This document shows positions 22,727 to 33,925 of a DNA stretch of 64,000 nucleotides, one piece after another. The position numbers and the translations under genes are program-made. Source of the stretch: Odontocerum albicorne (taxonomy: Eukaryota; Arthropoda; Insecta; Trichoptera; Odontoceridae); the NCBI GenBank assembly GCA_949825065.1, contig OX463859.1, positions 16,201,220-16,265,219 on the forward strand, written 5' to 3'. Within the stretch, counting starts at the first letter, position 1, and each line of letters starts with the position of its first letter. The notes under the pieces were generated by a model, which was not told the origin of the DNA, ran no database searches, and saw only the letters and a list, made by a program, of their open reading frames with translations.

Positions 22727-22869
22727 AATTGTAATTTATTTTTAACAAACACTGTTTATTCCACTTTTTTATGACGGTATAACCCTACCGGTTTCAAGGC
22801 TTTCACCTCATCTTCAGGGGAGCGTAAACAAGACTAAATGCTGTTCGGACTGGCACCGATATAGACACT
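22727..22869 (-). mobile_element. Penelope-like element 3' repeat (pLTR)
   Basis: It lies directly downstream of the Penelope-like frame on the minus strand. Nearly identical sequence recurs at 36262-36370 (minus) and, inverted and more diverged, at 61266-61361 (plus). Shared features are a hammerhead-like core, TAGGGTTAT, AAGTGGAATAAACAGTGTTTG and an A/T-rich end. Penelope-like elements are known to carry such terminal repeats with hammerhead motifs. Confidence 0.8.
22783..22820 (-). ncRNA. Hammerhead-ribozyme-like motif in the Penelope repeat
   Basis: Minus-strand order: CCC, then core CTGAAGA, one spacer base, a helix-II candidate GAGG/CCTT with a short loop, GAAA, then ACCGGTA and GGG. 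This fits a minimal type I hammerhead: CUGANGA and GAAA form the core, GUA is the cleavage triplet, and the flanking CCC and GGG can pair as helix I. Helix III would be very short, as in Penelope-type hammerheads, which often act as dimers. The extra base before helix II is unusual against the textbook form. Confidence 0.65.
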
Positions 22870-23853
22870 TCAACGGATGGAGGCGGGAGGGGTGAGAGGA
22901 AGGCTAGGTATAATTTCGGCCAAGAGCGGGGAGATTTTGGGGAAATAACTATTCAACAGATGCTCTGATCGGTATACTGACTTAGAAATTTCTAGGGCCT
23001 CTAATCTGTCCAATCTATTTCCGTTGCCGCTAATATGTAAGAATTTGGCATCATCGATAGAAAAAGTATGATTCTCACGGTGACAATGATTAGCCATTTC
23101 AGAATAAATTAGAGGATTTGTTAAAGCAGATTGGTGTTCACGAAATCTCTTTTCAAAAGATCTTCCTGTCTTTCCTATATAGAAATTATCACAGTCAGCA
23201 CATAAAAGTTTATACACACCGCTGTTGTTAAGTATTCCATTTTTGCCTTTCCCATTAAATAAGAGTTTCCGGAGATTAAAGTTAGTGTAAAAAGCTGGCT
23301 TTATGTGACTTGGAATATTTTTGGTTATTTCATTTGATATGTTTTTTATAAATAGGACTTCGCTCCATTTATAGGTATGCTTATAGGTGTCGTTAAATAT
23401 ATAATCTTTTATAAGTTTCTTTTTTGTTTTGTTTTTTAAAAGTGAATCAATGAGGCTTCCAGGATAGCCATTATTTGTAGCAATTTTTTTGATGGTTATT
23501 AATTCCTTTTTAAAATTGTCGTCGGTTAATGGGACACTGAGCAATCTATGAAGCATACAGTTAAAGGCGGCGAATTTATGATTATTAGGATGGTTAGAAG
23601 TTGCTGGAATTATAGAGTCTGAATAAGTATTTTTCCTATATATATCAAAGTCAAATGTGCCTTTTTTCCGAGATAATGTTAGGTCCAAGAAATTTAATTT
23701 TCCGTCCTGTTCTGTTTCTAATGTAAATTTTATAAAACTTTCTATGGAATTTAAATATTTAAGAAAATGGTGTAATTGTCTATCGGTACCCGTCCAAACA
23801 TGTTCAAATTTTTTCTTTTTAATCGTCATGATATTTTGGAGCAGTAATAACAA
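22870..23853 (-). pseudogene. Penelope-like element, 5'-truncated, with GIY-YIG endonuclease
   Basis: A 327-residue open frame. Residues 20-110 are the region after the catalytic box of a Penelope-like reverse transcriptase (TGTDRQLHHFLKYLN, then NFLD at 54-57 and SNHP at 86-89). Residues 208-290 form a GIY-YIG nuclease: GVY 212-214, FYIG 224-227, Arg231 and Arg236, and a Glu near 288. A zinc-binding set Cys218/Cys221 and His256/His262 matches the Penelope-type linker. The fingers and palm, with the YVDD box, are absent: the similarity stops at about 23800, so the copy is 5'-truncated, the usual result of target-primed insertion. The start codon is therefore incidental. The lack of stops over about 300 codons suggests a fairly recent insertion. 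Unable to move by itself. Confidence 0.85.
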
Positions 23854-23865
23854 TTGAACTAGATC

Positions 23866-24084
23866 TTACAAAAAAAAATTGCCACACTGTTGAAAATATG
23901 ACTCGCTTTTTTTCCTCATGGTTATTATAGCATTTGTACTATCTACCTTATTAGGTCTGTCGATCGCGTTGAAGACCTACCTGCCTCGTTATTGCAATCA
24001 TCTTTCCCTTGGAATCACCAGGTTATCTTTTGTATCTACGAAATTCTTCAACATTGTATTATATTAAACAGAAAGTGTTGGTTA
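23866..24084. other. Flank upstream of the Penelope-like fragment
   Basis: No continuation of the reverse transcriptase is recognisable here; AT-rich with a GC-richer patch at 23955-24010. Confidence 0.4.
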
Positions 24085-24190
24085 AAAGAACATCAGGTGT
24101 CTTCGCGGTCGGGATCGCCCTCCTGATGATGGGCATGTATCTCGGCTAGGAGGGTGTTGTGAGATGAAGCCAGATCTTTGGATGTATTCT
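24085..24190 (+). repeat. Repeat D copy
   Basis: GACGTC-like GTGTCTTCGCGGTCGGG, then CCTGATGATGGGCATGTATCTCGG, follow the order of repeat D at 24327-24435. The CCTGATGATG string here is not followed by a GAAA core, so I do not call it a hammerhead. Confidence 0.5.
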
Positions 24191-24326
24191 CTTTTTAATA
24201 CGTTTTTTTTTCTTTAACATATTTGTGTGGTTTCTGGATGTGATTTGCACACTTTTTATCGGGGTACGTATTATTATATTAATTGTATACACTGCTTATT
24301 TATTATCGTTTATATCTATTTTTTTA

Positions 24327-24435
24327 TTCACGTATTCAAAGGTGTGGGCTGTAAAACGTCCAATTTCCTCACGATCGGGCTTGCCCTCTATCGATGGGGA
24401 TGTATCTCGAATGGAAAGATGTTATCGGATGTACC
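24327..24435 (+). repeat. Repeat D copy
   Basis: GGTGTGGGCTGTAAAACGTC, CACGATCGGGCTTGCCC, ATCGATGGGGATGTATCTCG: the same order, reversed, is found at 61480-61560 and partly at 28170-28225. Two overlapping open frames of about 120 codons (24225-24614) cross it in different frames and are probably fortuitous. Confidence 0.65.
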
Positions 24436-24754
24436 CAGACCTTTTGATAGCTTTTCTCTTAAATGTAATTTCTTTTTCCATTATCTTGAAAGAAATATGT
24501 TTTGTCATTTCAAGATTTATATATACGTACATAATATGTTACTATCAATCAACATATATTTATTTATTATTTCACGGTAAAAAGGGAAAAAGTTACATGT
24601 TTACCATTATATAAAGCATATTAAATTCGTTACCATAATCAATCTTAACACTTTTTATTTATTTTGTCAATCTATTCTTTTTTACGTGTTTTTCATTAAA
24701 TTATGAAAAAAAATGATTTTACTATCTGAACTTTTTTCATTCTTCTATCGGACG

Positions 24755-24960
24755 GTACCCTTCAAGATAATCAAATTTGAAATCCCCGTAAAAAAAACAT
24801 GGCCAGGACACAGCATTTTTTTATCGTCGACCGTGATCTTACAGTTAGCATTATCTTTAAGCTAGTAGTCGCTTCAGGTTCGATTCATGACGATTCACTT
24901 CAGAGCTTGTTTTATTCTTAAACCGTTTTACATCTATTTAATAATTCAGATCGTACAATT
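24755..24960 (+). repeat. Degenerate tRNA-like SINE with GGTACCCTTCAAG module
   Basis: GGTACCCTTCAAG and CATGGCCAGG resemble 1023-1080. A B-box-like GGTTCGATTCATGACG follows at 24886, with a possible A-box TTACAGTTAGCATTA at 24840. The copy is old and the family assignment is weak. Confidence 0.4.
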
Positions 24961-25148
24961 GTTAGCGACACTGGGATTTCTGAACCTCACTTATTTCTTT
25001 ATTGGGTTGAGCTAATTAGGAAGCGCTCTTTAGGTGATCGTTATTTTTCAGTAAACAGCTCCATACCAAATTATCTTAGAAGAAAAAATATTTTGCCTTA
25101 GTAATCGAGCCTTCAGACTTAAAGGTTCTCGAGTAGGCAAGGAAGTTG

Positions 25149-25574
25149 CGATTAATCACTGTACGAGTATGTGTCAGAAACTCGAGCACACATGGAACGG
25201 TAGCAACACTCCTCACAATCGATTAATCACTGTACGAGTATGTGTCAGAAACTCGAGCACACATGGAACGGTAGCAACACTCCTCACAATCGATTAATCA
25301 CTGTACGAGTATGTGTCAGAAACTCGAGCACACATGGAACGGTAGCAACACTCCTCACAATCGATTAATCACTGTACGAGTATGTGTCAGAAACTCGAGC
25401 ACACATGGAACGGTAGCAACACTCCTCACAATCGATTAATCACTGTACGAGTATGTGTCAGAAACTCGAGCACACATGGAACGGTAGCAACACTCCTCAC
25501 AATCGATTAATCACTGTACGAGTATGTGTCAGAAACTCGAGCACATATGGAACGGTATCAACACTCCTCACAAT
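25149..25574 (+). repeat. 71-bp tandem array, six copies
   Basis: Units start at 25149, 25220, 25291, 25362, 25433 and 25504 (CGATTAATCACTGTACGAG). Five appear identical; the last has a few changes (CATATGG and GGTATCAAC). Each unit contains the TACGAGTA motif, an XhoI-like CTCGAG, and a short inverted pair ATGTGT/ACACAT around it. The high identity points to recent expansion. An open frame through part of the array is incidental. Confidence 0.95.
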
Positions 25575-25599
25575 CGATTTTTTTAGACAGATACACCTC

Positions 25600-25690
25600 T
25601 TTTTAATTTTTTTTGGTACCATCAGGAATAAAACCCGTAATCCCCAATGGTATTCGAGCGTCTTACCAATAAGACTACGGAGGTTGTTAT
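25600..25690 (-). repeat. SINE-A head fragment
   Basis: The minus strand has a tRNA-like head: A-box-like TAGTCTTATTGGTAAGACG and a B-box region ACGGGTTTTATTCCTG, preceded on the plus strand by the family's GGTACCATCAGG link. No 3' end is recognisable. Confidence 0.6.
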
Positions 25691-25699
25691 TTTTTTAAT

Positions 25700-26125
25700 G
25701 ACCGCGTGTATAAAATTTATGGACATTTTCTACAAAATGGACACCTATGCAAATGTATGCTTTTCTGCCATTTTGTATATCTGATCGGTTTTTATTACGC
25801 AAGCCCTTTCTTTACATAGGGTCTTTGAAAGGGAGACTAATTCGTCTTAAACCCTCAGCAAAAGGGAACTTCTTCAAAACTTTCCATGACTAATTACCAG
25901 CGGTCGATGGAGCCGGAACCGAATAATTTCCTTCCCTTCCTTGTTCCGGCATTGTTGTTAGCATGAGACTCTCTTCTTTATGACGAGGCCAGCCACCGTT
26001 GCAAATGTGGCACACAGTGAAGTTAAGTATTTCCTAAAAATAAGTTTTAATGAGCTCACTGTGTTGTGCAGGGGTAACAAAAGTGTTATGTTTTATTCAT
26101 TTTAAATATATATGACACTTTTTTG
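25700..26125. other. Unassigned; GC-richer patch
   Basis: A string at 25815 (ACATAGGGTCTTTGAAAGGG) loosely resembles the DD41D terminal repeat of 6053, but no partner end is seen. 25890-26010 is GC-richer without a recognised domain. Confidence 0.35.
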
Positions 26126-26129
26126 TCAT

Positions 26130-26638
26130 TTGTAGTATAAACTCGAACCAGACTGTTTTTAAGTCCATCAAGAGAATAGTCTACAATAGTATCAATTTTG
26201 TTTTAAGAACTATTTCTCATGTATGAAAGTGAAACGTGGATTTGGAAAAAAATCAAAAGAGCCGAATAAGGGCTGTTGAAATACGAGTACGTGCATTGAG
26301 AAAAAATACAATTTATGAGAACACGGATGAATATGAACTTAAGGCACTCTTAGATGGGCTGGATGCATGTAGAACGAATGAATGAAGAAATACTAACAAA
26401 AAAATATATAAAACCCAAACGTGAAAGAATGGGGTGTTAGAGAAATACCAATGAAGATATGGTTTGTTCAAATAAATGAACTTTGAATGAAAGAAATGTT
26501 GAAAGTCCGAGTTACGTAAGAAAATGTATGAATAAAGAAGAAGCAAATGATGTGTGTGAAGATATATTGGTCTGGCGCTCTTTCCTCTCTGCCTTCTCCG
26601 AAAGGTAAATATCATGATGCATGTGTATAGTCATAGTA
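26130..26638 (+). pseudogene. LINE-A reverse transcriptase C-terminal fragment
   Basis: Plus-strand order: ARTRLFLSPSRE-like start, YESETWIWKK near 26225, then RAVEIRVRALR, RWAGCM-like, ERMNEEILTKKYI, and the 3' end CTCTTTCCTCTCTGCCTTCTCC. Stops and frameshifts are present. The minus-strand open frame over it is a shadow. Confidence 0.7.
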
Positions 26639-26639
26639 A

Positions 26640-26960
26640 TAAAAGAATAATTTATTAAGCGCCATTTAGAGAACAAACTCTCAAGGATTTTCTAGCTCAG
26701 GATACGAACACACTAAAAAAAATGATAAGACGTCCCAAAAATAATTGACTTTGAGTGCTTTCTAAAGTTGCACATGTTACCTATATCTCTGACACTAGAA
26801 GGCAGACGATACCACGCCACAGGCAAAGGCTCTATCATAATGCGCCGCCCTATTAGATTGATTTGGCACAACCAATTTATCAAGCTGTAATTCTTTGCGA
26901 TTTTATAATCATTAGGGATCTTGAATACAAAGAGATAAAATTTGAAATGAATCCGTTTAC
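26640..26960 (-). pseudogene. L2/CR1-like LINE C-terminus and 3' end
   Basis: Minus-strand translation has the conserved closing block of L2/CR1-type reverse transcriptases: KLVVPNQSNRAAHYDRAFA, then RLPSSVRDIGN, then a FRKHSKSIIF-like end. The AGCGCC-rich 3' module follows at 26650-26695 and matches 2130-2215. A frameshift lies in the WNSLP-equivalent region. Confidence 0.65.
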
Positions 26961-27354
26961 GACACTTTAGCCGGTATATAGTATAGGTACTTTTTAAATG
27001 TGGACTATGGCAATATTTGTGCCATCAGCTGCATTGAAGGCCAATCAGCGGCATTGAACACTGACTGGAGTCTAGAAATTTGTGAATCAGGCGAACTAGA
27101 ATAAAAATAGATTAACAATAATCCAGACTAGACACAACAAATAAATTATTAAAAGTTTTTTATTTCCCTTGTCGGATCATCATGTACAAAGCTTTCAAAT
27201 GTTTTGATAAAATGTCAAAAAGTATTTTAGAATTCGACCGTTTCCAGACTACTCGGACGTGTTTTATTTATTAAGGAAATATTCAAATGTTATTGAAGTT
27301 AAAAAAATATTTGCATATATAAGTGATTAAACAACAAAAATACGTATAATCACA
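26961..27354. other. Unassigned
   Basis: AT-rich; a small GCTGCATTGAA/GCGGCATTGAA repeat at 27030-27060. No other feature. Confidence 0.45.
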
Positions 27355-27962
27355 CAGTGTCCCTTGCTAGGTAGGTGGAGAAAACATATCCTCAAACCTT
27401 TCTGTCCAAACACACAACTTTCGCCTTCTCTGAATTCATACATTTAGTTGTGCTAAATCTTCTATTTTTCATACTTTTTCACTTTACCTTTTTTTTCAAA
27501 ATCTGGTCCATTTAATCCAGCAACGTTTTCCTCGGTCTACCTCTTCAACGCACTACTTGCATTTCTGAATTGTATATTTCTGTAGTCATTCTTTCATCAT
27601 TCATTTCCTCAACATATTTAAACCATCTTAAAGATCTTCATGATGCTTAAAGCATCCATTTTATGAATGCATTCATTTCTGATGTCGTTATTCCACGTTC
27701 TTTCAAACATGGATACTTCACAAACTTTCCTTAGTGTAAGCATCTCCACATCATTAATTATACTCTTATCATTTTCAGCCAAGTCCAAGGTTCACTTCCA
27801 TATATCATAATAGGTACCATAACATTATTATATATAATAATTTTTGCTACTGATAATATTGCGCGGTTGTTGAATATAGCATTAAGTGTTCCGTTTACTT
27901 TGATCCTTGACACTTCCTTTCTTCCAATGTCCTTTTCAAGTTGTCCAATTGATCTTAATAAC
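27355..27962 (-). pseudogene. LINE-A reverse transcriptase C-terminal fragment
   Basis: One of the longest-reading copies. From 27960 downwards: RSIGQLEKDIGRKEVSRIKV, NAIFNNRAILSVAKIIIYNN, VMVPIMIYGSEPWTW, then after a frameshift RWFKYVEEMNDERMTTEIY, RGRPRKTLLD, and the 3' end near 27365-27400. It shows the whole order of the post-catalytic region, so it anchors the family. Inactivated by stops and frameshifts. Confidence 0.75.
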
Positions 27963-28129
27963 AAATATTTTTATTTTATTTATTTATTTAGTGAAGATCT
28001 ATTGGACGATCAATATACTTTAGATTTATTGGTAGCAACATAGTATGTACACATATAAATACATTCCGAAATCGTACATATATCTCAAGATAAACAGCCC
28101 AATATATAATACATTAATTAAGAGTGAAG

Positions 28130-28345
28130 CAACCGAAATGTCTGGGCTCTCATAACATACCCCCACCCACCCCCCCACTATAGGGTGAGCCAGGCTGCGA
28201 GGACATCAGATGTTTTTCAGCACACATAGAAAAAATAAAAAAGTAAACCCACAAATACCATCTCAAATTAACTGTCAGCGAAAAAAGAGAATCTGATGGG
28301 AGAATTAATTTTATCAAAAAAATCTGTAAGAATATCATATCCATA
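28130..28345 (-). repeat. Repeat D copy
   Basis: The plus strand reads CCACTATAGGGTGAGCCAGG, GCGAGGACATCAGATG and TTTTTCAGCACACA, matching 61525-61560, then AATTAACTGTCAGCGAAAA, matching 61700-61720. The order of modules is shared. It includes a C-rich run at 28162-28178. Confidence 0.6.
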
Positions 28346-28349
28346 TATA

Positions 28350-28775
28350 CATCTTCTTCTTCTTCCCAGTATCATGCCAAGTCCCCCAACGTTGAATATC
28401 ACTTGAGAGTAGACATCGTTTTCCCCAGCAGCCCGAAAAATATCTCCAACGCCCCTTATGCCAGTCCAATCACGTATATTGCGGAGCCAGGAGATTTGCC
28501 TCCTGCCAATACCTCTTTGGCCTTCTATTTTGCCTTGGATTCAGGTGCAGTAATTTGTACTTTGCTCCTCTAAGTACATGACCCAAAAAGGACACCTTTT
28601 GGATTTTAATATTAGTCAGCAACTCTCTATCAACTTTGGCTCTTTGAAGAACTCTTATGTTGCTTATCATATCCATCCAGGGTATTCGCAGCATTCTCCG
28701 GTGCATCCACATTTCGAATGCTTCCAGTCGGTTCATACTACCTACTTTGAGGGTCCATGATTCCACTACATGATC
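28350..28775 (-). pseudogene. LINE-B reverse transcriptase C-terminal fragment
   Basis: A minus-strand frame at 28766-28470 contains SMNRLEAFEMWMHRRMLRIP, MISNIRVLQRA, then FLGHVLRG and HLNPRQNRRPKRYWQE. This is the C-terminal region of a widespread animal LINE, distinct from LINE-A. The 3' part continues to about 28350 and ends in a (CTT)n run, the reverse of the (GAA)n tail seen in the copy at 34.8 kb. The catalytic core is missing. Confidence 0.75.
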
Positions 28776-28799
28776 AAATGTAGCATTTGACTAACCGTT

Positions 28800-28960
28800 A
28801 TATACATACCAAAATACAAATACAAAGAATGAAAATAAATAATCAGTAATGTAAAACTTAATGATAAGCGAACGCACATACAGCCCCCGATTCACTGCCA
28901 GCGAAAAGAGAGAAAGCAAATAAGAGTACAAATTCTCAATCAATTGCTTTTAAACTTGCT
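28800..28960 (-). repeat. Repeat D 5' module fragment
   Basis: TTCACTGCCAGCGAAAAGAG at 28890 matches the CTGTCAGCGAAAA of 28275 and the CTGGCAGTGTAAAG of 61712, so another part of repeat D lies here. Confidence 0.45.
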
Positions 28961-31900
28961 TTAAAACAAATTTTTCACAAAATTAAACAATGTTTCTTTT
29001 ACTCTCCATTTGACGCACGCTAAGACTCAAATATTGGAAAACAAAAACGAAAATAAAACGGATCAAGTCAGTAGTTATCGGTACAAACAGTGGGGTTTAA
29101 AAGTGTGAGGAAAGAGAGCATTGAGATCCATAAAGATTTTATCTCCAGCTTCCTTTCTTTTAAAACAAAGTACTCCAATAAAAGTGAATTATATTGGGCA
29201 CTAGAATTGAAGGAATATTTTATTTTTATTTTCTGGGCTTTATTTGAAATGCTAGTGGGGAAAAAGGAAAAATATTCTAGTCATAAAAATTGAGTATGTA
29301 AATTTACCAATCTGATTTGTAAAATAAATTGTTTTGTTTGATTATTTATTTGAAATATTTCCATGAATAATTTTCGATTTATTTGAATTTTTTTAAATTT
29401 TATTTTTCATCGAGTGCTTTTATCGCTATTTAAGCTTCAAATATAGAACATAAAAGACTTATTGTTTGGTGCAGGGCCGGAGTGCGTTATTTTGTCGCCT
29501 GGGTCAGCCCGTCGATAACGAACCCCTACAAAAAGTTGATATTTTTTTCTTAACACTTTCAGGAATTGGTTAAATTGCTTTAATATTTTCCTTTTACCTT
29601 AAAATGGGTGTTGTTTTTTGTTTTTCAATAAACCGTCATTCCCCCCAGTCGTCAAAAACCTGAAATATATTTTTTTCGAGCTTTCCATGCGATAAAAAAG
29701 CGCAGTATAGAGAACACTCTCTCCTTAAGGCTATTGATGTCTAAGATTTGATTTTAAATAAGTTCAGATTATTTACAGCAATATTGTTTTTTTTTTCAAT
29801 TATCGTTAGCTTTTTTTCCTTTTTTAAGTAACAAGTCATTAAGTTTTTTTAAGTAACACATTACTATTTAGAAGATATGCTACTTTTGAGATGCTTTAAA
29901 CTTTTTCAAACTTGATTAACTACTATTTGTAAATAAACCACAAATCTTTAATAAACCCTTCTTTGAATCAAGGTCAGATTATAATTTTCAATGTATTCTC
30001 GAAGAACGAAACCCGAGATAAGATGATATTCATGAGGGCAAACACTCCAATCAATGGTAAAGCGTTGATTCATCGCATTTCACCTTCATCCCCATACATT
30101 TTACACTCCTGTCCCATCCCTTCACCCTTCCTTGGCATAAATATTTATCCGATCAATTCCGTTGAACATCCTGGAGCGTACCATCTAACGTTTAGTACAA
30201 TTTTCATTGTTTGAATTTAAAAAATAGAATATTTTCAAAGTTTTCCACTCATTTTATCAAAGGCTTTAATTTTGTGAACATCCACATCAAGATGTTAAAC
30301 AAATAATTACTTTATTTCAGCTATAACATTTATTTACCCTTCACGGGGTTCTACCTCCTATCCCGAGATTTTCTTCAGGCGAAATGGTTAACTACATTTC
30401 GCCCAAAGAAAGCTTTAGGAAAGGAAGCAGAAACACGTGAAGAGGTGATTAATGCAATTAATTAGTGGAATAACAAAGTAATTTAATGTTGACTGTTCCA
30501 CTTAGTTTCGTCATTTCCTTAAATCAATTGTGTTGTTTTGCTCTTTCATTGTAAACGATACAACCCTGAGACCGTAATAACATGTAGAAATCTCGTAATA
30601 AAATGTAAAAATGTAGAAGTATTAAAAACAAACAAATTGCGCGATGGTGTGCTAGTACCTATAGAATTGAAGTCTTAAAGAATAATGGAATTAAAGGAAA
30701 TTAATAAAAAAATATTAGAGCAAAGTACGTACGCGTATAGTAGAAATGCGATTGTGGCAAATAATATCCGATATCACCATATACGATAAAGAAAGGAAAA
30801 TTGGATTTAGAAATTTGTCAGAGACTGACATTAACCTGTAAGCGAGTATGAATGCACGGGTGCGAGTGAATCTAAATTTTCTCAAGTTAGTACGAACGCA
30901 CCTGTGCGTTTCACATTAACACCCAAAAAAGCATAGAGTATACCAAAAAAGCTTATTGTAGAGATATCTATGGATAGTTTGTCATAACAAATTCTAATTC
31001 GCAATACAGTTTTCACTTTTACCGATTTATAATAATACATCGAAATATGTATCATAATTCTTCAACTTTACATAAAAAAATATTTTATAAATATATTAAC
31101 AAACTCACTCCTTGGGTACATATTGTTCCTATATAACTCACTAGATAACAGGTTAATATGCTTTTGATACATATTTGCCGAATAAGGGTCTACATAAGAT
31201 TGGAATATTTTGAGATAATAAAATGCTTTTTGTGAAATTGGGTGAACTTTTGAACAAGAATGTATATACTCGTATATTTTTATCACCATCGAAAATTAAT
31301 TTAAAAACCATCCTTATTTTTTAAGTATTTTATACCTACGGAGATCGTCATTGATCAAAAACTACGAAGTAAAATAAAGCATGATATTTAATAACTCGTA
31401 ACACTTCAAAAGCGCTTTTTAAATATATACAAAGAAAACTAGAACCTGGTTACAACAATTGCATCAAACCTTTAAAATAGCATTAATATTAAATTCAGGA
31501 TTTGGCTGAAATTGCTTTTTTATGACAATCTGACTAAAAAGTTAACTATATTATATACTCGTAGTAACAAATTGACTGAAATAAAACACTTTTAACTTAA
31601 GTGTCCAATAACACTTAAAGTAAAAAATATACGACAAAAGCTTTTGAATTTAACTCATTGCTCCCCACACTAGACTTGAACTACTACCAGTAACATCCAA
31701 TATGCTCGGCCCACATCGAGGATTTTATACAAAACAAAATTTATACTTGCTAACTAGGATGGGCCCCGCGGGATTAGCAATGCTAATGCAGCCCATCTAC
31801 AACGGTCAGCGTGACGTTTGGCTTTCGCCGTTAAACGAGGAGCTTTTGTAACGACAGCCTTCGGTTAAGCAAAATCTTTAACGGAGAGTGTGCGTTTGTA

Positions 31901-33735
31901 ACGGCCGTTGTTTCAATGAATTCAGTACTTCTCAAACGTTTATGTTATTTTATTTTTAATTAACATTTCTACACAACCGTTTTAAACTCCGAACTATGTA
32001 ATTTACGCACATTAGTAAAATCCTTAATTAGCAGCAAGAAGTTTACCAAAATCAATGCTTACAGGTTTAAATTAAACTTCAGCATCGATACTCTTATAGT
32101 AAGCGAGCTAGCATTGTTTTCCAATTTTCAACATTAAATAATCTAGCACCTCTGGGATATTTATCAACTGAAATGATCTACATTTTTGGAAGACTAATCA
32201 AAGGAGTGTAATTTGATTCTTTACATTTGATTTTTAAATCATCGATGTTTCAAGAATCAAATTATTTAGTGCTTAAATAAAATACACATGTGTTGTATAT
32301 TTTATGAGTCTATATTTTCTTTTTCTCGCTTAACATGGATCTACTGGAAATCAATTTTTTTATGATCTGTTTATTTATTATGTCACAATTCGAGATAGGT
32401 ATAACATTAGAAATATTCAAGAAAAGGTTAAAAATAACAACAGTAGCGACACTGATAACTGATTCCCTTGAATTGGCTCAGTTATGCCTGCAAAGTTTGT
32501 TTAAGGGCTCTGTATCAATGTATGGACCGAGAAATCGAAGATATCAATAATGTACAATTCTTTCAACAAGCCTATTCCGTGTGCAAATGGATGACATTCT
32601 TAAAATCTTAGTTTGTGAATACGGTACCGAAAAAAAGCCTAATTCACGTTGGCGTAAATTCATGCGCTCCTTGAAAAAATCCCACTTCACTCGTTACCTG
32701 TTTTTGATGTGTTATTTAAGATAATATAAAATAGAGAATATTACACATAAACCGTAATTAGATTAGGTGGATTTACTGATAAAAAGATTTTTAAATGTTT
32801 TTAAACAATCAGTCATAATTATAAATTTGTTATACATCTTTGTTTTAAAATTCTTACTTAACTTTCTTATCAAACCGTGGATTTTCGACACAAAATATAT
32901 TACCGTAAACGTATGAAACAAAACTGATGCGAATGTAATGTGTGTGATGATAAATGGTTGGGCATGGCTTTTGATGTGCATATTAAGATTATGATGTGGA
33001 TAGAATTATGTATGTAATAATTTAAGATTCGAGTATGTATAAGGATTTGAATGCAGGTTTAAGTATGTATAAGGATGCGAATGCAGGGTACAAATGTTTC
33101 AGGTGGATGTTTCAGTATTATGGACAAATAAATTAAACTTTTGATTAAGACTTCTCCGTCATAGGCCTTGTGAAATGGTTTATATATCCACAAAACGGTC
33201 TTTTTTTTTGATAATTTTCGCCTTTTTCTTTAAAAGTATTTTTTTGGTGAAATTATATCGTGTATACTAACAAATTGAAACCCTAAAAATATATATACGT
33301 GAAAAAAAGGTTCTTTACAATTGTTCCGTACAGTTTGACAAGCGCTGCTGCTCAGACATGAGGTGAAATATAAATGAGGTGGAATGAAAGAGAGTGCTCG
33401 AAGAATGATTGTATTTTCTCACCCCGAGTTGATTCTCGGATAAAATAAATCCAAATTGCAAGGAGAAATCCTTGTCATTCAATATTGGCTGCCTTTTACT
33501 TGGACAAATCGTATCTAAAGACAAAAGAGCGCTTTCATTCCTTTGTTCTTTGTAATCTGAGATCAAGCAGAATTGTTCAACATGTGTATGTACTGTAGTC
33601 AAAGTTTTTAATTAAAAGTTTTTCACATTTTTTCAGAATCTCAACACCAAAAAGAAATAAAAAAAACGTTAATTACATTGTTGATGCGTAGATTTTGAAG
33701 AGTACTATGATCTGGGGCCAAAGACAATACCGGAA
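28961..33735. other. Large AT-rich stretch without recognised genes
   Basis: No transposon or exon recognised. A GC-richer patch at 31755-31915 (containing GGGCCCCGCGGG) holds two similar TTTGTAACG-(A)C-rich strings. A 95-codon minus-strand frame at 33315-33602 has ordinary composition and no known domain. TACTCGTA motifs at 31267 and 31556. Confidence 0.4.
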
Positions 33736-33737
33736 TG

Positions 33738-33925
33738 ACTTCCGTAGCCTAGTTGGTTAGACGCCTGTCTTCTAGCTCAATGGTTGCGGGTTCGATTTAT
33801 ATTTATTAAAAAATAAAAAAATAAGGGGTTTAGGTCTGATTTTCACTTCAAGCCTTTATGACACATTTTTAATTGGTTAGAATAGATAGTTGGCATAGTT
33901 AACCTGAAAAAATTAAACAAAAAAA
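33738..33925 (+). mobile_element. SINE-A copy
   Basis: A-box-like TAGCCTAGTTGGTTAGACG and B-box-like GGTTGCGGGTTCGATT, then CTGATTTTCACTTCAAG and ATTGGTTAGAATAGATAG. The 3' end motif is eroded. The head is among the best preserved in the window. Confidence 0.7.

Noticed and set aside
24125..24145. CCTGATGATGGGC string resembling a hammerhead core
   Set aside because: No GAAA with a pairing helix II follows, and it lies in repeat D rather than in the Penelope repeat.
24225..24614. 129-codon frame as a membrane protein
   Set aside because: It crosses repeat D in the wrong frame and its hydrophobic runs come from T-rich DNA.
25815..25850. Second copy of the DD41D terminal repeat
   Set aside because: Similarity is limited to about ten bases with no matching opposite end.
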